A stretch of 64,000 bases of DNA from Streptococcus sp. SK643 (GTDB lineage: Bacteria; Bacillota; Bacilli; Lactobacillales; Streptococcaceae). Both the position numbers and the translations under genes were made by a program. Below, one piece after another: positions 26,446 to 35,184 of this stretch. Below the pieces are notes generated by a model. The model had not been told where the DNA came from. It was given only the letters and a program-made list of their open reading frames with translations, and did not search any database. Where the stretch lies: contig NZ_AJMM01000008.1 of NCBI RefSeq assembly GCF_000259505.1, positions 62,001 to 126,000 of the forward strand, read 5' to 3'. How positions within the stretch are numbered: the stretch's first letter is position 1; every line of letters starts with the position of its first letter.

Positions 26446-27291
26446 ATGGATATTAAAGTAATTGCGTCAGATATGGATGGGACTTTACTAGATGCTAAGG
26501 GACAAATGGACCTTCCGCGTTTAGAAAAAATATTGGATCAGTTAGATCAAAAAGGTATCCGCTTTGTCATTGCGACAGGAAATGAAGTATATCGCATGAG
26601 AGAATTACTAGGTCATCTAGTTGATAGAGTGGTGCTAGTGGTTGCTAATGGTGCAAGAATATTTGAAGCCAATCAGTTAATTCAAGCGCAGACGTGGGAT
26701 GAAAGAATAGTTGAAAAAGCGATCACTCATTTTAATGACAGAGCTTGTCAAGACCAGTTTGTCGTAACATCAATGAACGGCGGCTTTGTTAAAGAAGGAA
26801 CTGTATTTACAGATTTAGAGAGCTTTATGACTCCGGAAATGATTGATAAATTTTATCAACGTATGCATTTTGTCGAGGAATTGAAGCCGGAACTTTTTGG
26901 TGGTGTACTAAAAATGAGTATGGTAGTTGGAGAAGAACGCTCTGTTGCTGTATTAGCAGAAATCAATGATTTATTTGGTGGATATGTTAAAGCTGTATCA
27001 AGTGGTTTTGGTTGCATTGATATCCTACAAGATGGTATTCACAAGGCATGGGGATTGGAAGAATTACTCAAACGTTGGGACTTGAAAGCCCAGCAAATCA
27101 TGGCATTTGGCGATAGTGAAAATGATGTTGAAATGCTAGAGATGGCTGGTATTGCTTATGCTATGGAAAATGCAGATGGCAAGGCTAAGTCAGTTGCAAC
27201 AGCTCTAGCACCGTCTAATAGCCAAGGTGGAGTTTATCAAGTTCTAGAAAAGTGGCTTGAGGATGAAAAGTGTTTAAGCAGATATAAGTAA
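26446..27291 (+). CDS. HAD-IIB (Cof-type) phosphatase
   Basis: 281-residue cytoplasmic sugar-phosphatase-like hydrolase. Motif I SDMDGTLLD with nucleophile and acid Asp, motif II TGN, and motif IV MAFGDSENDVEML are intact, with a C2-type cap domain between. Cof-type enzymes act on sugar phosphates or flavin/PLP; substrate not predictable. It lies 24 nt after the CapA-like gene, so the two form an operon. Confidence 0.92.
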   Translation: MDIKVIASDMDGTLLDAKGQMDLPRLEKILDQLDQKGIRFVIATGNEVYRMRELLGHLVDRVVLVVANGARIFEANQLIQAQTWDERIVEKAITHFNDRACQDQFVVTSMNGGFVKEGTVFTDLESFMTPEMIDKFYQRMHFVEELKPELFGGVLKMSMVVGEERSVAVLAEINDLFGGYVKAVSSGFGCIDILQDGIHKAWGLEELLKRWDLKAQQIMAFGDSENDVEMLEMAGIAYAMENADGKAKSVATALAPSNSQGGVYQVLEKWLEDEKCLSRYK

Positions 27292-27328
27292 AAGGTTTAT
27301 TGAATAATCAATATAAAATCTGAATTAG

Positions 27329-27364
27329 AAAGTTATCAATTCTCAATAGGGTTGATAACTTTTT
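27329..27364 (+). terminator. Terminator after the HAD gene
   Basis: AAAGTTATCAA (27329-27339) pairs with TTGATAACTTT (27352-27362), followed by T residues. Confidence 0.88.
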
Positions 27365-27381
27365 AGTATTTTGACTTTGTT

Positions 27382-27410
27382 TTGCTTTTTTCCTTTAGAT
27401 AGGGTATAAT
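27382..27410 (+). promoter_or_regulatory. Promoter of ssrA
   Basis: TTGCTT (27382-27387), 17-nt spacer, TATAAT (27405-27410), about 17 nt before the mature tmRNA. Confidence 0.75.
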
Positions 27411-27426
27411 GGTTATATTGTCTTTA

Positions 27427-27772
27427 GGGGTCGTTACGGATTCGACAGGCATTATGAGGCATATTTTGCGACTCATCGGCAGATGTAAAAATGCCAGTTA
27501 AATATAACTGCAAAAAATAACACTTCTTACGCTCTAGCTGCCTAAAAACCAGCAGGCGTGACCCGATTTGGATTGCTCGTGTTCAATGACAGGTCTTATT
27601 ATTAGCGAGATACGATCAAGTCTCGTCTAGCGGTTTGATAAGAGATTGATAGACTCGCAGTTCCTAGGCTTGAGTTATGTGTCGAGGAGCTGTTAAAACA
27701 ATACATAACCTATGGTTGTAGACAAATATGTTGGCAGGTGTTTGGACGTGGGTTCGACTCCCACCGGCTCCA
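27427..27772 (+). ncRNA. ssrA: tmRNA
   Basis: Rescues stalled ribosomes by trans-translation. The 5' end GGGGTCGTTACGGATTCG and 3' end GGGTTCGACTCCCACCGG plus CTCCA form the tRNA-like half with encoded CCA. The tag frame starts at the resume codon GCA (27510) and reads AKNNTSYALAA then TAA (27543-27545). Pseudoknot segments lie between. Confidence 0.98.
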
Positions 27773-27804
27773 TTATTCCTTTGCATTCTTTTGCATTCCT
27801 TGGT

Positions 27805-27831
27805 AAAACGTTGTTAAATCAACGTTTTTTA
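27805..27831 (+). terminator. Terminator of ssrA
   Basis: AAAACGTTG (27805-27813), loop TTAAAT, CAACGTTTT (27820-27828) and Ts. Confidence 0.88.
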
Positions 27832-28056
27832 TTTTTAAGTTCTTTATAAAAACTAAAAATATGAACTTAACATTCAAAAATTAGACATAAAATTATCAAA
27901 AAATATACCGATTTTAATCTCATCGCATGATATAATGATTGTGTACTGTGGCTTTATTGTAAAGTTAAGTTTGATTTTTAAAGAGAACAATTATCCAGAA
28001 AAAGAGGATATGTAACATAGTTTTAAATGATTCTTGAATTTGAATATTGGGTGTAA

Positions 28057-28134
28057 TTGACTACGATTTGTAAAAAATTAAATATAGAATTAGATGCTTT
28101 ATCTATAGTTGATAGAGTATTTACTTTAAAATAA
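28057..28134 (+). pseudogene. Possible remnant of an XRE-type regulator
   Basis: Twenty-five codons open between stops, reading LTTICKKLNIELDALSI. The pattern TIC+.L.+...+ is typical for the last helices of small Cro/C1-type repressors. No start codon, no helix-turn-helix core remains. Low confidence. Confidence 0.3.
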
Positions 28135-28228
28135 AAAGATAAGCGGTTAGAAATTAAATAAACAAAAAATGATGTTTTTTCGTGATGTTAGGTTTGATAA
28201 ATCCAATCGTTCTAGTATTTTTATTTTT

Positions 28229-28316
28229 GGAGAATTACTCAAGAGGCTGAAGAGGACGGTTTGCTAAATCGTTAGGTCGGGTAACTGGCGCGAGGGTTCG
28301 AATCCCTCATTCTCCG
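28229..28316 (+). tRNA. tRNA-Ser (anticodon GCT)
   Basis: 88-nt class II tRNA. Acceptor GGAGAAT pairs with ATTCTCC, discriminator G at 28316; anticodon GCT lies in the loop TTTGCTAAA (28260-28268); a long variable arm follows; T-loop GGTTCGAATCC. CCA is not encoded. Serine identity fits class II shape and G73. Confidence 0.96.
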
Positions 28317-28394
28317 TTAGAATAATCTTGAGATTTTCTAAAGAAACACTCTTAGGGACTTTCTCAAAGAGTAAATTTTATAAAGAGGTGTATT

Positions 28395-29318
28395 ATGAAT
28401 AAAGTTAAGTTGCTTGGTATTTTAGCGCTGTCAGCAGTTGTCTTAGGTGCTTGTTCTTCAGTTCCGAGTCAGTCAGGATCGAATTCTGACAAAACCGAAC
28501 AAACTGATAAGAAAGAAGAATCAGTCAAAGAAAAGGTTACAAAAGATGCTGAAACTTTATTAGATGCAGTTTTGACTACTGATATTGCTAAGTTTAAAAA
28601 GATTTACGGTGAAACCTATGAAAAATGGACTGAGGCAGTATTTGCGGTTCAAACTAGTGAAAAGGTAAAAGAAGATGGTCTTACACCGGCCTCTACCTAT
28701 TCTGTTCAGTGGCATACTGATTTCCCTATTGAAACACCAGAAGAAACAATTACTGGTTTCTTAAAAGTAAGACGAAAAATGTTCCAAGAGATTGGTTCTT
28801 ACTCTATTAAGGATGTTAAGTTAGACGAATCAGGCAGTTCAGCTACTATAACTTTTACATCTAAAAAGTTGCATTCTAAAGGTTTGGCTTCTTCAACAAG
28901 AGACGTTTTGACTACTCTAATTGGAGGGATTGACAACTTAGGTAAGTACAATACTGCGGGATCAAATGTTGATATTAAACGTTACCAAACATTGATTTCA
29001 TACTGGATTTTTGAACATCTGTTTAGGCATGATTTTACTATCTATAACGATGTTGACCCTAACTTAGCGTACACACCATTTACTACTGGAGATTTTGATA
29101 CTGAAATCAAATTAACCAAAGATAAGGATGGCAACTGGCTTATCTCTCAAGAGGATTATCGTACTCTAGCGACTGAGTTAATTGATAACACGGAAGGTTA
29201 TGATACTGTTGTCCGAAGTAATGTTTCAAAATCTAAGGACAAAGGCAAATCTAGTGATAAATCGACAGACAACTCAACAGATAAATCCTCAGATAAAAAA
29301 GATAAAAGCAGTATCTGA
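28395..29318 (+). CDS. Putative lipoprotein, unknown function
   Basis: 307 residues. Signal peptide KLLGILALSAVVLGACSS with lipobox cysteine C20, so it is anchored on the outer face of the membrane. The mature part has a Ser/Lys/Asp linker, a folded region of about 230 residues (LLDAVLTTDIAKFKKIYGET; TTGDFDTEIKLTKDKDGNWLIS) and a low-complexity SKDKSSDKSTD-type tail of about 30 residues. The middle recalls DUF5105-type lipoproteins, but I am not sure. It sits alone behind tRNA-Ser with AAAGAGG before the ATG. Confidence 0.85.
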   Translation: MNKVKLLGILALSAVVLGACSSVPSQSGSNSDKTEQTDKKEESVKEKVTKDAETLLDAVLTTDIAKFKKIYGETYEKWTEAVFAVQTSEKVKEDGLTPASTYSVQWHTDFPIETPEETITGFLKVRRKMFQEIGSYSIKDVKLDESGSSATITFTSKKLHSKGLASSTRDVLTTLIGGIDNLGKYNTAGSNVDIKRYQTLISYWIFEHLFRHDFTIYNDVDPNLAYTPFTTGDFDTEIKLTKDKDGNWLISQEDYRTLATELIDNTEGYDTVVRSNVSKSKDKGKSSDKSTDNSTDKSSDKKDKSSI

Positions 29319-29334
29319 TAATTAGTTTAAAAGT

Positions 29335-29370
29335 AAAGCAAGTAGTTCATAATAGCTACTTGCTTTATTT
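29335..29370 (+). terminator. Terminator after the lipoprotein gene
   Basis: AAAGCAAGTAG (29335-29345) pairs with CTACTTGCTTT (29356-29366), followed by a T-rich stretch. Confidence 0.85.
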
Positions 29371-29411
29371 CGTTTTATTAGCAAAAAAAGATAGTAAACT
29401 TTTTAAAAAAT

Positions 29412-29459
29412 AAAATTTTCCAGCTTCGAATCAATTAGGATTGGAAACCGGAAAATTTT
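29412..29459 (-). terminator. Terminator after uraA (minus strand)
   Basis: AAAATTTTCC and GGAAAATTTT arms enclose a 28-nt loop, with Ts on the minus-strand 3' side. Confidence 0.6.
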
Positions 29460-29460
29460 T

Positions 29461-30744
29461 TTAATCTTTATTTTCGTATGGCAAGATCAAGTTCAAGATG
29501 ATACCTGTCATGGCTGATAGAGCAGTACCTGAAAGTGTCACTGGACCAAGTTTAAGGATAGCTCCTCCAAGACCAAGTACCAACATAGCACTTGCGATAA
29601 TGAGGTTACGCATTTGACCGAAGTCTACACGTTCTTTGATCAAGACTTTCAAACCATTACTTGCGATAACACCATAGAGAAGGATTGACATACCACCAAG
29701 TACAGCATTTGGAATGGTTGAAATCAAAGCAGTAAATTTACCAAGGAAGCTAAGGGCAATCGCGATGAAGGCAGCGTTACGGATAACTGAGACAGAAGCG
29801 ATACGAGTCATACCAATAACTCCTGTATTTTCTCCATAAGTTGTATTGGCTGGTCCACCAAGGAAGGCAGAAACTGAAGTTGCGATACCATCACCGAGAA
29901 GAGTACGGTGAAGACCTGGTTCTTTCAAGAATTGACGGCCACAGATTTGACCCAAAACAGTATGGTCTCCGATATGTTCAGAAATTGTTACGATAGCGAT
30001 TGGCAAGATGGCGATGGTTTCTGGTCCAAAGTAAAGATTGTATTCTTTAAAGGCACCACCTGTGCTAAATGGCAAGTAGAAACCAGGAATTTCGAACCAG
30101 TTAGCTTTAAGAACTGGTGTAAAGTCAACCAAACCAAGAGTTAGTGCGAAGAGGTAACCACCGATAATGGCAAATAGGAATGGAATGATTCGTAGGAAGC
30201 CTTTTCCCTTTGTATTGATAAAGGCAGCAATCAAGAAAGTAACAACTGCTACAAGAGCATTTTTCCAGTTTCCATCAGCTACAAGACCAGCATTGGTAAC
30301 AGCTGAACCAGCAAGTCCAAGACCGATAACGATGATCATAGGTCCGATGATGATTGGTGGCAAGAGTTTATCAATCCATTTTGTACCCGCAAAACGAACA
30401 CTAGCAGCCACAAGGACATAGATAAAACCTGTAAGGATAACCCCTGTTTGTGCAGCTGATACATCCCCTCCTAGTTCCTTCATAGCTAGGGACATAGCTG
30501 TTATAAAGGCAAATGAAGAACCTAGATAAACGGGAACTTTAAAACCAGTTGAAATCATATAGATGAGTGTTCCAACACCTGAAGCAAAAAGGGCAACAGA
30601 TACAGGCATTCCCAAAATCAAGGGTACCAAGATGGTCGCACCAAACATGGCGAAAACGTGTTGGAAGCTAAGGAGAATTCCTTTTCCAGCCGAAGGACGT
30701 TGGTCAACGTCTAGTAACAAATCAACAGTTGATTCTTGTTTCAT
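29461..30744 (-). CDS. uraA: Uracil permease
   Basis: Uracil uptake by the NCS2 nucleobase transporter family, about 12-14 membrane segments. 427 residues from the ATG at 30744, which has GAGG 5 nt upstream. NCS2 marks include GKGILLSFQHVFAMFGATILVP at the first segment, the central VTISEHIGDHTVLGQ with the substrate Glu and His, and GGPANTTYGENTGVIGMT. Control by the PyrR attenuator upstream supports uracil rather than xanthine specificity. Confidence 0.95.
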   Translation of the reverse strand: MKQESTVDLLLDVDQRPSAGKGILLSFQHVFAMFGATILVPLILGMPVSVALFASGVGTLIYMISTGFKVPVYLGSSFAFITAMSLAMKELGGDVSAAQTGVILTGFIYVLVAASVRFAGTKWIDKLLPPIIIGPMIIVIGLGLAGSAVTNAGLVADGNWKNALVAVVTFLIAAFINTKGKGFLRIIPFLFAIIGGYLFALTLGLVDFTPVLKANWFEIPGFYLPFSTGGAFKEYNLYFGPETIAILPIAIVTISEHIGDHTVLGQICGRQFLKEPGLHRTLLGDGIATSVSAFLGGPANTTYGENTGVIGMTRIASVSVIRNAAFIAIALSFLGKFTALISTIPNAVLGGMSILLYGVIASNGLKVLIKERVDFGQMRNLIIASAMLVLGLGGAILKLGPVTLSGTALSAMTGIILNLILPYENKD

Positions 30745-30767
30745 ATAAACCTCACTTTTGGGCATCA

Positions 30768-30893
30768 AAAAAGAGCCCATTATTTTACAGCAATAGGCCC
30801 TCAGAGTAAGACTTCTCTAAAATCTAGACTTTAAAGAGTTTTAAATATTTCTGCGTCTTCGTCACCTCACGGGATGACATTAAAAACCTTTGC
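30768..30893 (-). promoter_or_regulatory. PyrR attenuator in the uraA leader
   Basis: On the minus strand the PyrR-binding loop TCCCGTGAGG is flanked by pairing GTCA/TGAC (plus 30862-30879), then an intervening antiterminator region, then a terminator (GAG..CCTATT with AATGGGCTC and six Ts, plus 30770-30801). With UMP or UTP, PyrR binds the anti-antiterminator and transcription stops. A second copy of the same control precedes pyrR. Confidence 0.85.
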
Positions 30894-30900
30894 TTGTGAT

Positions 30901-30929
30901 AGTATAGCAGAAAAAAATGATTTTGTAAA
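30901..30929 (-). promoter_or_regulatory. uraA promoter nested in the rsmG terminator
   Basis: Minus strand TTTACA (plus 30924-30929), 17-nt spacer, TATACT (plus 30901-30906) with extended TGC. The -35 is the loop of the rsmG terminator hairpin. Confidence 0.75.
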
Positions 30930-30937
30930 TCATTTTT
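30911..30937 (-). terminator. Terminator of rsmG (minus strand)
   Basis: Minus strand AAAAAATGATTT, loop ACA, AAATCATTTTTT and more Ts. The 22-base core (30918-30939) is repeated directly at 30967-30988 next to the rsmG stop. Confidence 0.8.
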
Positions 30938-30997
30938 TCCCGAGCCTAGAAATACAAGAGCGAGGCTGATTTTGTAAATCATTTTTTCACATAAAGT

Positions 30998-31711
30998 TTA
31001 AAGTGGACGCTTGTTGGGCATGCCAGCCTTTCTTGGATATTTATTTGGTGTTTCTTTTTTCTTTTCTACCACTGTGATGTAGCGCGGATCTCCATTAGGT
31101 AGAGCGTAGCTGAGATTGTCTTCGACCTTACTGAAGAGGAGGTTGAGGGCATTTTTGGCTTCTAACAATTCCTCTGGAGCATTGCTGGCTTTTAGTGCTA
31201 ATAGTTTACCTCCGACTTTAAGATAGGGAATGGTTAATTCTGATAAAATCTGCATACGAGCTACAGCACGGGCAGTTACCAAATCAAACTGGGCACGAAA
31301 GTTTTTATCTTGGGCAAAATCTTCTGCACGACCGTGGTAGAAATGAACACCGTCTAAATCTAGTTCTTGAGCCAACAGTTGGAGGAAGTTGATGCGCTTA
31401 TTTAGAGAATCAATAATAGTCACATCTAGCTGAGGATAGAGGATTTTCATAGGTAGACTAGGAAATCCTGCCCCGGCTCCAATATCAAGAAGTTTGATAG
31501 TTTCATTTGAAATTAAGCCTTGCAGAATGGGTGCAATAGAATCGTAAAAGTGTTTCAGATAGACTTCTTCTTTATCTGTAATAGCTGTAAGATTAATCTT
31601 TTCATTCCATTCAACCAAGAGCTCAAAATATCGTTCAAATTGATGTTTTTGCTGCTCTGAGAGTAAAATGTTTTGCTCCGCTAGTAAGTCGTAAAATGTT
31701 TCTGGTTTCAT
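30998..31711 (-). CDS. rsmG: 16S rRNA (guanine527-N7)-methyltransferase
   Basis: SAM-dependent methyltransferase of the GidB/RsmG family, 237 residues; methylates G527 in the 530 loop of 16S rRNA. Family marks are YDSIAPIL, the SAM site [17 protein letters not shown], the [17 protein letters not shown] segment and [16 protein letters not shown] basic tail [11 protein letters not shown] is normal in streptococci. It is transcribed with uraA downstream only if its terminator is passed. Confidence 0.96.
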   Translation of the reverse strand: MKPETFYDLLAEQNILLSEQQKHQFERYFELLVEWNEKINLTAITDKEEVYLKHFYDSIAPILQGLISNETIKLLDIGAGAGFPSLPMKILYPQLDVTIIDSLNKRINFLQLLAQELDLDGVHFYHGRAEDFAQDKNFRAQFDLVTARAVARMQILSELTIPYLKVGGKLLALKASNAPEELLEAKNALNLLFSKVEDNLSYALPNGDPRYITVVEKKKETPNKYPRKAGMPNKRPL

Positions 31712-31804
31712 AATTATTTCCTTCTATAGTATCATCTTATTTTACCATATTCATAAAAAATTTGATATACTGGTACTAATCTAAAAGTAGAAAGGACTTA
31801 TATC

Positions 31805-32365
31805 ATGACTTGGATTATTCTTGGAGTTTTAGCTCTTATTGTTATTTTTGTGATTGTTAGCTATAACGGGTTAGTTAAGAATCGTATGCAAACAAAGGAG
31901 GCTTGGAGTCAGATTGATGTTCAGTTGAAACGTCGAAATGATCTCTTGCCAAACTTGATTGAGACTGTAAAAGGTTATGCCAAATATGAAGGTTCTACCC
32001 TTGAAAAGGTGGCAGAACTACGTAACCAAGTGGCGGCAACGACTTCACCAGCAGAAGCTATGAAAGCTAGTGATGCCCTTACTCGTCAGGTTTCAGGTAT
32101 TTTTGCAGTTGCAGAAAGCTATCCAGATTTAAAAGCCAGTGCAAACTTTGTTAAGTTGCAAGAGGAGTTGACAAACACAGAAAATAAAATTTCTTACTCT
32201 CGTCAACTTTACAACAGTGTTGTCAGCAACTACAATGTAAAATTAGAAACTTTCCCAAGCAATATTATCGCTGGAATGTTTGGATTTAAAGCAGCAGATT
32301 TCCTTCAAACACCAGAAGAGGAAAAGGCAGTTCCTAAAGTTGATTTTAGCGGTTTAGGTGACTAA
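31805..32365 (+). CDS. lemA: LemA family membrane protein
   Basis: 186 residues, with one N-terminal membrane helix (about 3-23) and a helical LemA domain: [34 protein letters not shown] is the diagnostic start. Members are membrane-anchored helical bundles of uncertain role, often next to membrane proteases. Its stop overlaps the leader of htpX, and the two form an operon that recurs in streptococci. Confidence 0.93.
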   Translation: MTWIILGVLALIVIFVIVSYNGLVKNRMQTKEAWSQIDVQLKRRNDLLPNLIETVKGYAKYEGSTLEKVAELRNQVAATTSPAEAMKASDALTRQVSGIFAVAESYPDLKASANFVKLQEELTNTENKISYSRQLYNSVVSNYNVKLETFPSNIIAGMFGFKAADFLQTPEEEKAVPKVDFSGLGD

Positions 32366-32366
32366 G

Positions 32367-33266
32367 ATGTTGTTTGATCAAATTGCAAGCAATAAACGAA
32401 AAACGTGGATTTTGTTGCTGGTATTTTTCCTACTCTTAGCTCTTGTTGGCTATGCGGTTGGTTACCTCTTTATGAGGTCTGGGCTTGGTGGTTTGGTTAT
32501 CGCACTGATTATCGGCTTTATCTATGCCTTGTCCATGATTTTTCAATCGACAGAGATTGTCATGTCCATGAATGGAGCGCGAGAGGTCGATGAACAAACG
32601 GCACCAGACCTCTATCATGTAGTAGAAGATATGGCTATGGTCGCTCAGATTCCTATGCCCCGTGTTTTCATCATTGATGATCCAGCCTTAAATGCCTTTG
32701 CGACAGGTTCTAACCCTCAAAACGCAGCGGTTGCTGCGACGTCAGGTCTCCTAGCTATCATGAATCGTGAAGAACTAGAAGCTGTTATGGGACATGAAGT
32801 CAGTCATATTCGTAATTTCGATATCCGTATTTCGACTATTGCTGTCGCCCTTGCTAGTGCTATCACCATGCTTTCTAGTATGGCAGGTCGTATGATGTGG
32901 TGGGGTGGAGCAAGTCGCAGACGAAGTGACGATGATAGAGATGGAAATGGTCTTGAAATCATGATGCTAGTGGTTTCCCTACTAGCTATTGTGCTGGCAC
33001 CTCTCGCTGCAACCTTGGTGCAACTAGCTATTTCTCGTCAGAGGGAATTTCTAGCTGATGCTTCCAGTGTCGAGTTGACCCGCAATCCTCAAGGGATGAT
33101 TAATGCTCTACGTAAGTTGGATAATAGTAAACCGATGAGTCGTCCTGTCGATGATGCCAGCAGTGCACTTTATATCAATGATCCTAAGAAAGGGGGAGGG
33201 TTCCAAAAACTCTTCTATACCCACCCACCTATTTCAGAACGTATTGAACGTTTAAAACATATGTAA
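32367..33266 (+). CDS. htpX: Membrane zinc metalloprotease HtpX
   Basis: Stress-related integral membrane M48 protease involved in membrane protein quality control. 299 residues from the ATG at 32367 (an in-frame GTG at 32358 overlaps lemA; AGGTG lies 6 nt before the ATG). Two N-terminal helices (about 13-33 and 41-60), the zinc site HEVSH at 143-147, two more helices around 155-175 and 195-215, and the third ligand in REFLADA. Partner of lemA. Confidence 0.96.
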   Translation: MLFDQIASNKRKTWILLLVFFLLLALVGYAVGYLFMRSGLGGLVIALIIGFIYALSMIFQSTEIVMSMNGAREVDEQTAPDLYHVVEDMAMVAQIPMPRVFIIDDPALNAFATGSNPQNAAVAATSGLLAIMNREELEAVMGHEVSHIRNFDIRISTIAVALASAITMLSSMAGRMMWWGGASRRRSDDDRDGNGLEIMMLVVSLLAIVLAPLAATLVQLAISRQREFLADASSVELTRNPQGMINALRKLDNSKPMSRPVDDASSALYINDPKKGGGFQKLFYTHPPISERIERLKHM

Positions 33267-33268
33267 AA

Positions 33269-33297
33269 AGAATCCAGAGATTGTCTCTGGATTTTTG
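33269..33297 (+). terminator. Terminator after htpX
   Basis: AATCCAGAGA (33271-33280), loop TTG, TCTCTGGATT (33284-33293) and Ts. Confidence 0.88.
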
Positions 33298-33310
33298 CTA
33301 TGTTGAAAAT

Positions 33311-34837
33311 TTATAAATCGTCTAAATTAACTACCTCCAAACCGTGTTCTGTCAAGCGATAGATAGTCGAACAGACCTCTTTTAAGAAACGACGGTCATG
33401 CGAAACAGTGATGAGACCGCCAGGATAAGTGGCAAAGAGTTTTCTAATTTGGGGTTGAGAAGTTGGAGAAAAGTTTCGTGTGGGTTCATCCAGCAGGAGA
33501 AAGTTTGGTTTGCGCAAGACTAAATCCAAAAGCAGGAGTTTACCCTGTTGTCCGCCAGATAAGGAGCGAATTTGATGCTGCATTTCCGGATAACTGAAAT
33601 TGAGACTAGCTAGGTGAGATTGGATTTTCTGAAGTTCCTCTTTTTCCCCAGTTTTACTTAGATAGTCTACTGGAGATAGCTCCAATTGTAGTTTTTTGTG
33701 ATAATCTTGTGGCATAAAATCAAGAGAAATCTCTCTTTTGGCGCTTAGTAGTTGCTGTAACTTGGATAATAAAGTTGATTTCCCAACACCATTTGGGCCT
33801 ATGATACCGATTTTTTCTTGGGCGCGGACAGTTAGTTGTAGTTCTTGAGCCAAAAGACGGTCGTCAATGGACAAACTTTCCTTTTCCAGTTGGATTAAGA
33901 CTTTAGAAGCTGGTAATGGCTGTATATCTGAGAAAAAAAGTTGAATGTATTCTTCTTCAAGTGGCTTTTTAGTCATGGACTGAGCTACTCTTTCATAGCG
34001 TTTTTCTTGAGAGAGAACATTTTTCATCTTTTTAGCCAATAGGCGACCGGCAGTACTGTCTTTGGTAGTTCTAAGTGCAGTTTCTACATTTTGCTTGACT
34101 CGCCGATGTTTTTCGATGGTTTTATCGTAGGCTCTTTGGTCGTTAGCAGCTTGCTTGCTTTGTTTGGCAAAATTAGCCCTTCTCTGCTCACTATAGCAAT
34201 CATAGTCTAAATGCTCTACTAGTGTTTCCGCTTCTTTACGGTGCTTGACCAGTCGCAAGTGGATAATAGTATCAGCCGTTTCAGAAAGAAAGTCTTCATC
34301 ATGGGAAATGAAAATAACGGTTTGCCGAATCTTTTGAATCTGATTTTTTAGCCAATTAACAGTCTCAAGATCCAAGTCATTTGAAGGTTCATCTAAAAAT
34401 AGAATTTCAAAGGGTTTGCCTAACTCATGGATGAGCTGAATTTTCAAAGATTCGCCCCCCGAAAGGCTCCCAATCTCTTGGTCACTAGCGAAACGATTGC
34501 TATCAAAATGCAATTCCTCAGCCAAACGATAGAGGATGCTGTAGTCTAAATCAACAGTATCTAAAAAGAAGTAGTCGTGAAGAGTTTTCTTTTTCAGCTC
34601 CTCGGGGAGTTTTTGAGGAATGTAGGCCAGTAACTGATGGTCAGACTGGATGTCGCCCCTGATAGTGAAATCAGGCAATGCTTCCCCCATTAAAGCTCGC
34701 TGCAAAGTTGACTTTCCATTTCCTTCTTCACCAATAATAGCAACCTTTTCCCCGTCTTGGATAGTCATGCTTAAGTCAGATACAAGGTCTCGTAAATCTT
34801 TGTTTTGTGTGATGGTCAGATGATTGATTTTTATCAT
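33311..34837 (-). CDS. ABC-F family ATPase (ribosome-associated)
   Basis: 508 residues, two ABC domains, no membrane segments: an ABC-F protein that works on the ribosome. The first domain has Walker A GEEGNGKST (36-44), signature LSGGESLK and Walker B LFLDEPSNDLD; the second has GPNGVGKST, LSGGQQGK and LLLDEPTRNFSP. The linker is helical and charged (REAETLVEHLDYD; KTIEKHRRVKQNVE). Antibiotic-resistance ABC-Fs (Lsa, Vga, Msr type) protect the ribosome from drugs; the leader of this gene has the attenuator layout typical of those, which supports that reading, but no resistance is demonstrated. The ATG at 34837 was chosen for the AAAGG 9 nt upstream. Confidence 0.9.
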   Translation of the reverse strand: MIKINHLTITQNKDLRDLVSDLSMTIQDGEKVAIIGEEGNGKSTLQRALMGEALPDFTIRGDIQSDHQLLAYIPQKLPEELKKKTLHDYFFLDTVDLDYSILYRLAEELHFDSNRFASDQEIGSLSGGESLKIQLIHELGKPFEILFLDEPSNDLDLETVNWLKNQIQKIRQTVIFISHDEDFLSETADTIIHLRLVKHRKEAETLVEHLDYDCYSEQRRANFAKQSKQAANDQRAYDKTIEKHRRVKQNVETALRTTKDSTAGRLLAKKMKNVLSQEKRYERVAQSMTKKPLEEEYIQLFFSDIQPLPASKVLIQLEKESLSIDDRLLAQELQLTVRAQEKIGIIGPNGVGKSTLLSKLQQLLSAKREISLDFMPQDYHKKLQLELSPVDYLSKTGEKEELQKIQSHLASLNFSYPEMQHQIRSLSGGQQGKLLLLDLVLRKPNFLLLDEPTRNFSPTSQPQIRKLFATYPGGLITVSHDRRFLKEVCSTIYRLTEHGLEVVNLDDL

Positions 34838-34873
34838 ATTGTCGCCCTTTCTAGAATGTCCATAGTGCATAAC

Positions 34874-34900
34874 AAAAAGCTCTACTTTACCTAGTAGAGC
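34874..34900 (-). terminator. Terminator hairpin 37 nt before the ABC-F start
   Basis: Minus strand GCTCTACT, short loop, AGTAGAGC, then TTTTT (plus 34900 down to 34874). It lies inside the transcript, so it can act as an attenuator. Confidence 0.8.
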
Positions 34901-34931
34901 CCAAAGTCACTGTCAAAAACGCCATTATCCA

Positions 34932-35025
34932 CGTCGAAAATCTCTTCAAACTAGCTTAGACTTGCCTAATCCAACCCAAGAGGAGCAGATGGTTAGCTTT
35001 CTAGTTTTTTGATTTTCAATGAGGA
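34932..35025 (+). repeat. Degraded BOX element (boxA-boxC)
   Basis: TCGAAAATCTCTTCAAAC (34934-34951) with CTTGCCTA nearby matches boxA; AGCTTTCTAGTTTTTTGA at 34995-35012 continuing as TTTTCAATGAGGA matches boxC. BOX elements are interspersed repeats of S. pneumoniae and relatives. No boxB is between them. Confidence 0.7.
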
Positions 35026-35077
35026 CAAGATACTAGAAAATCTAGTATAAAATAGCACATAAAAAGAGACAAAAACA

Positions 35078-35124
35078 AGATCTACTAAATAAAGGTTCTT
35101 TATTTGATAGACTTAGTTGTTCAT
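35078..35124 (-). promoter_or_regulatory. Three-codon leader frame overlapping an attenuator hairpin
   Basis: Minus strand: GGAGG (plus 35135-35139), then ATG-AAC-AAC-TAA (plus 35124 down to 35113), coding MNN. The stop codon sits at the base of a hairpin: CTTTATTT/AAATAAAG plus four more pairs (arms plus 35098-35115 and 35078-35094), followed by a T-rich tract. A ribosome stalled on the frame would cover the hairpin's 5' arm. A nearer ATG (35130-35132, coding MET) is only 2 nt from GGAGG and less likely. Confidence 0.6.
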
Positions 35125-35155
35125 GTCTCCATTACCTCCGAGTATTAGTACCTCT

Positions 35156-35184
35156 ATCCTATACCTTTCAGGATATTTTGTCAA
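35156..35184 (-). promoter_or_regulatory. Promoter P1 of the ABC-F leader
   Basis: Minus strand TTGACA (plus 35179-35184), 17-nt spacer, TAGGAT (plus 35156-35161). Confidence 0.65.

Larger units (their letters stand above)
27773..28228. other. Spacer between tmRNA and tRNA-Ser
   Basis: 456 nt. A terminator for ssrA lies at 27805-27831 (AAAACGTTG/CAACGTTTT). A TATAAT with extended TGA follows near 27930, with no gene behind it. At 28057-28134 a short open stretch reads LTTICKKLNIELDALSIV, then stops, which resembles the tail of a small XRE-type regulator. The rest shows nothing I can name. Confidence 0.5.

Noticed and set aside
30167-30421. Plus-strand open frames inside uraA
   Set aside because: Shadow of the membrane-protein codons of uraA; composition reflects the complementary strand.
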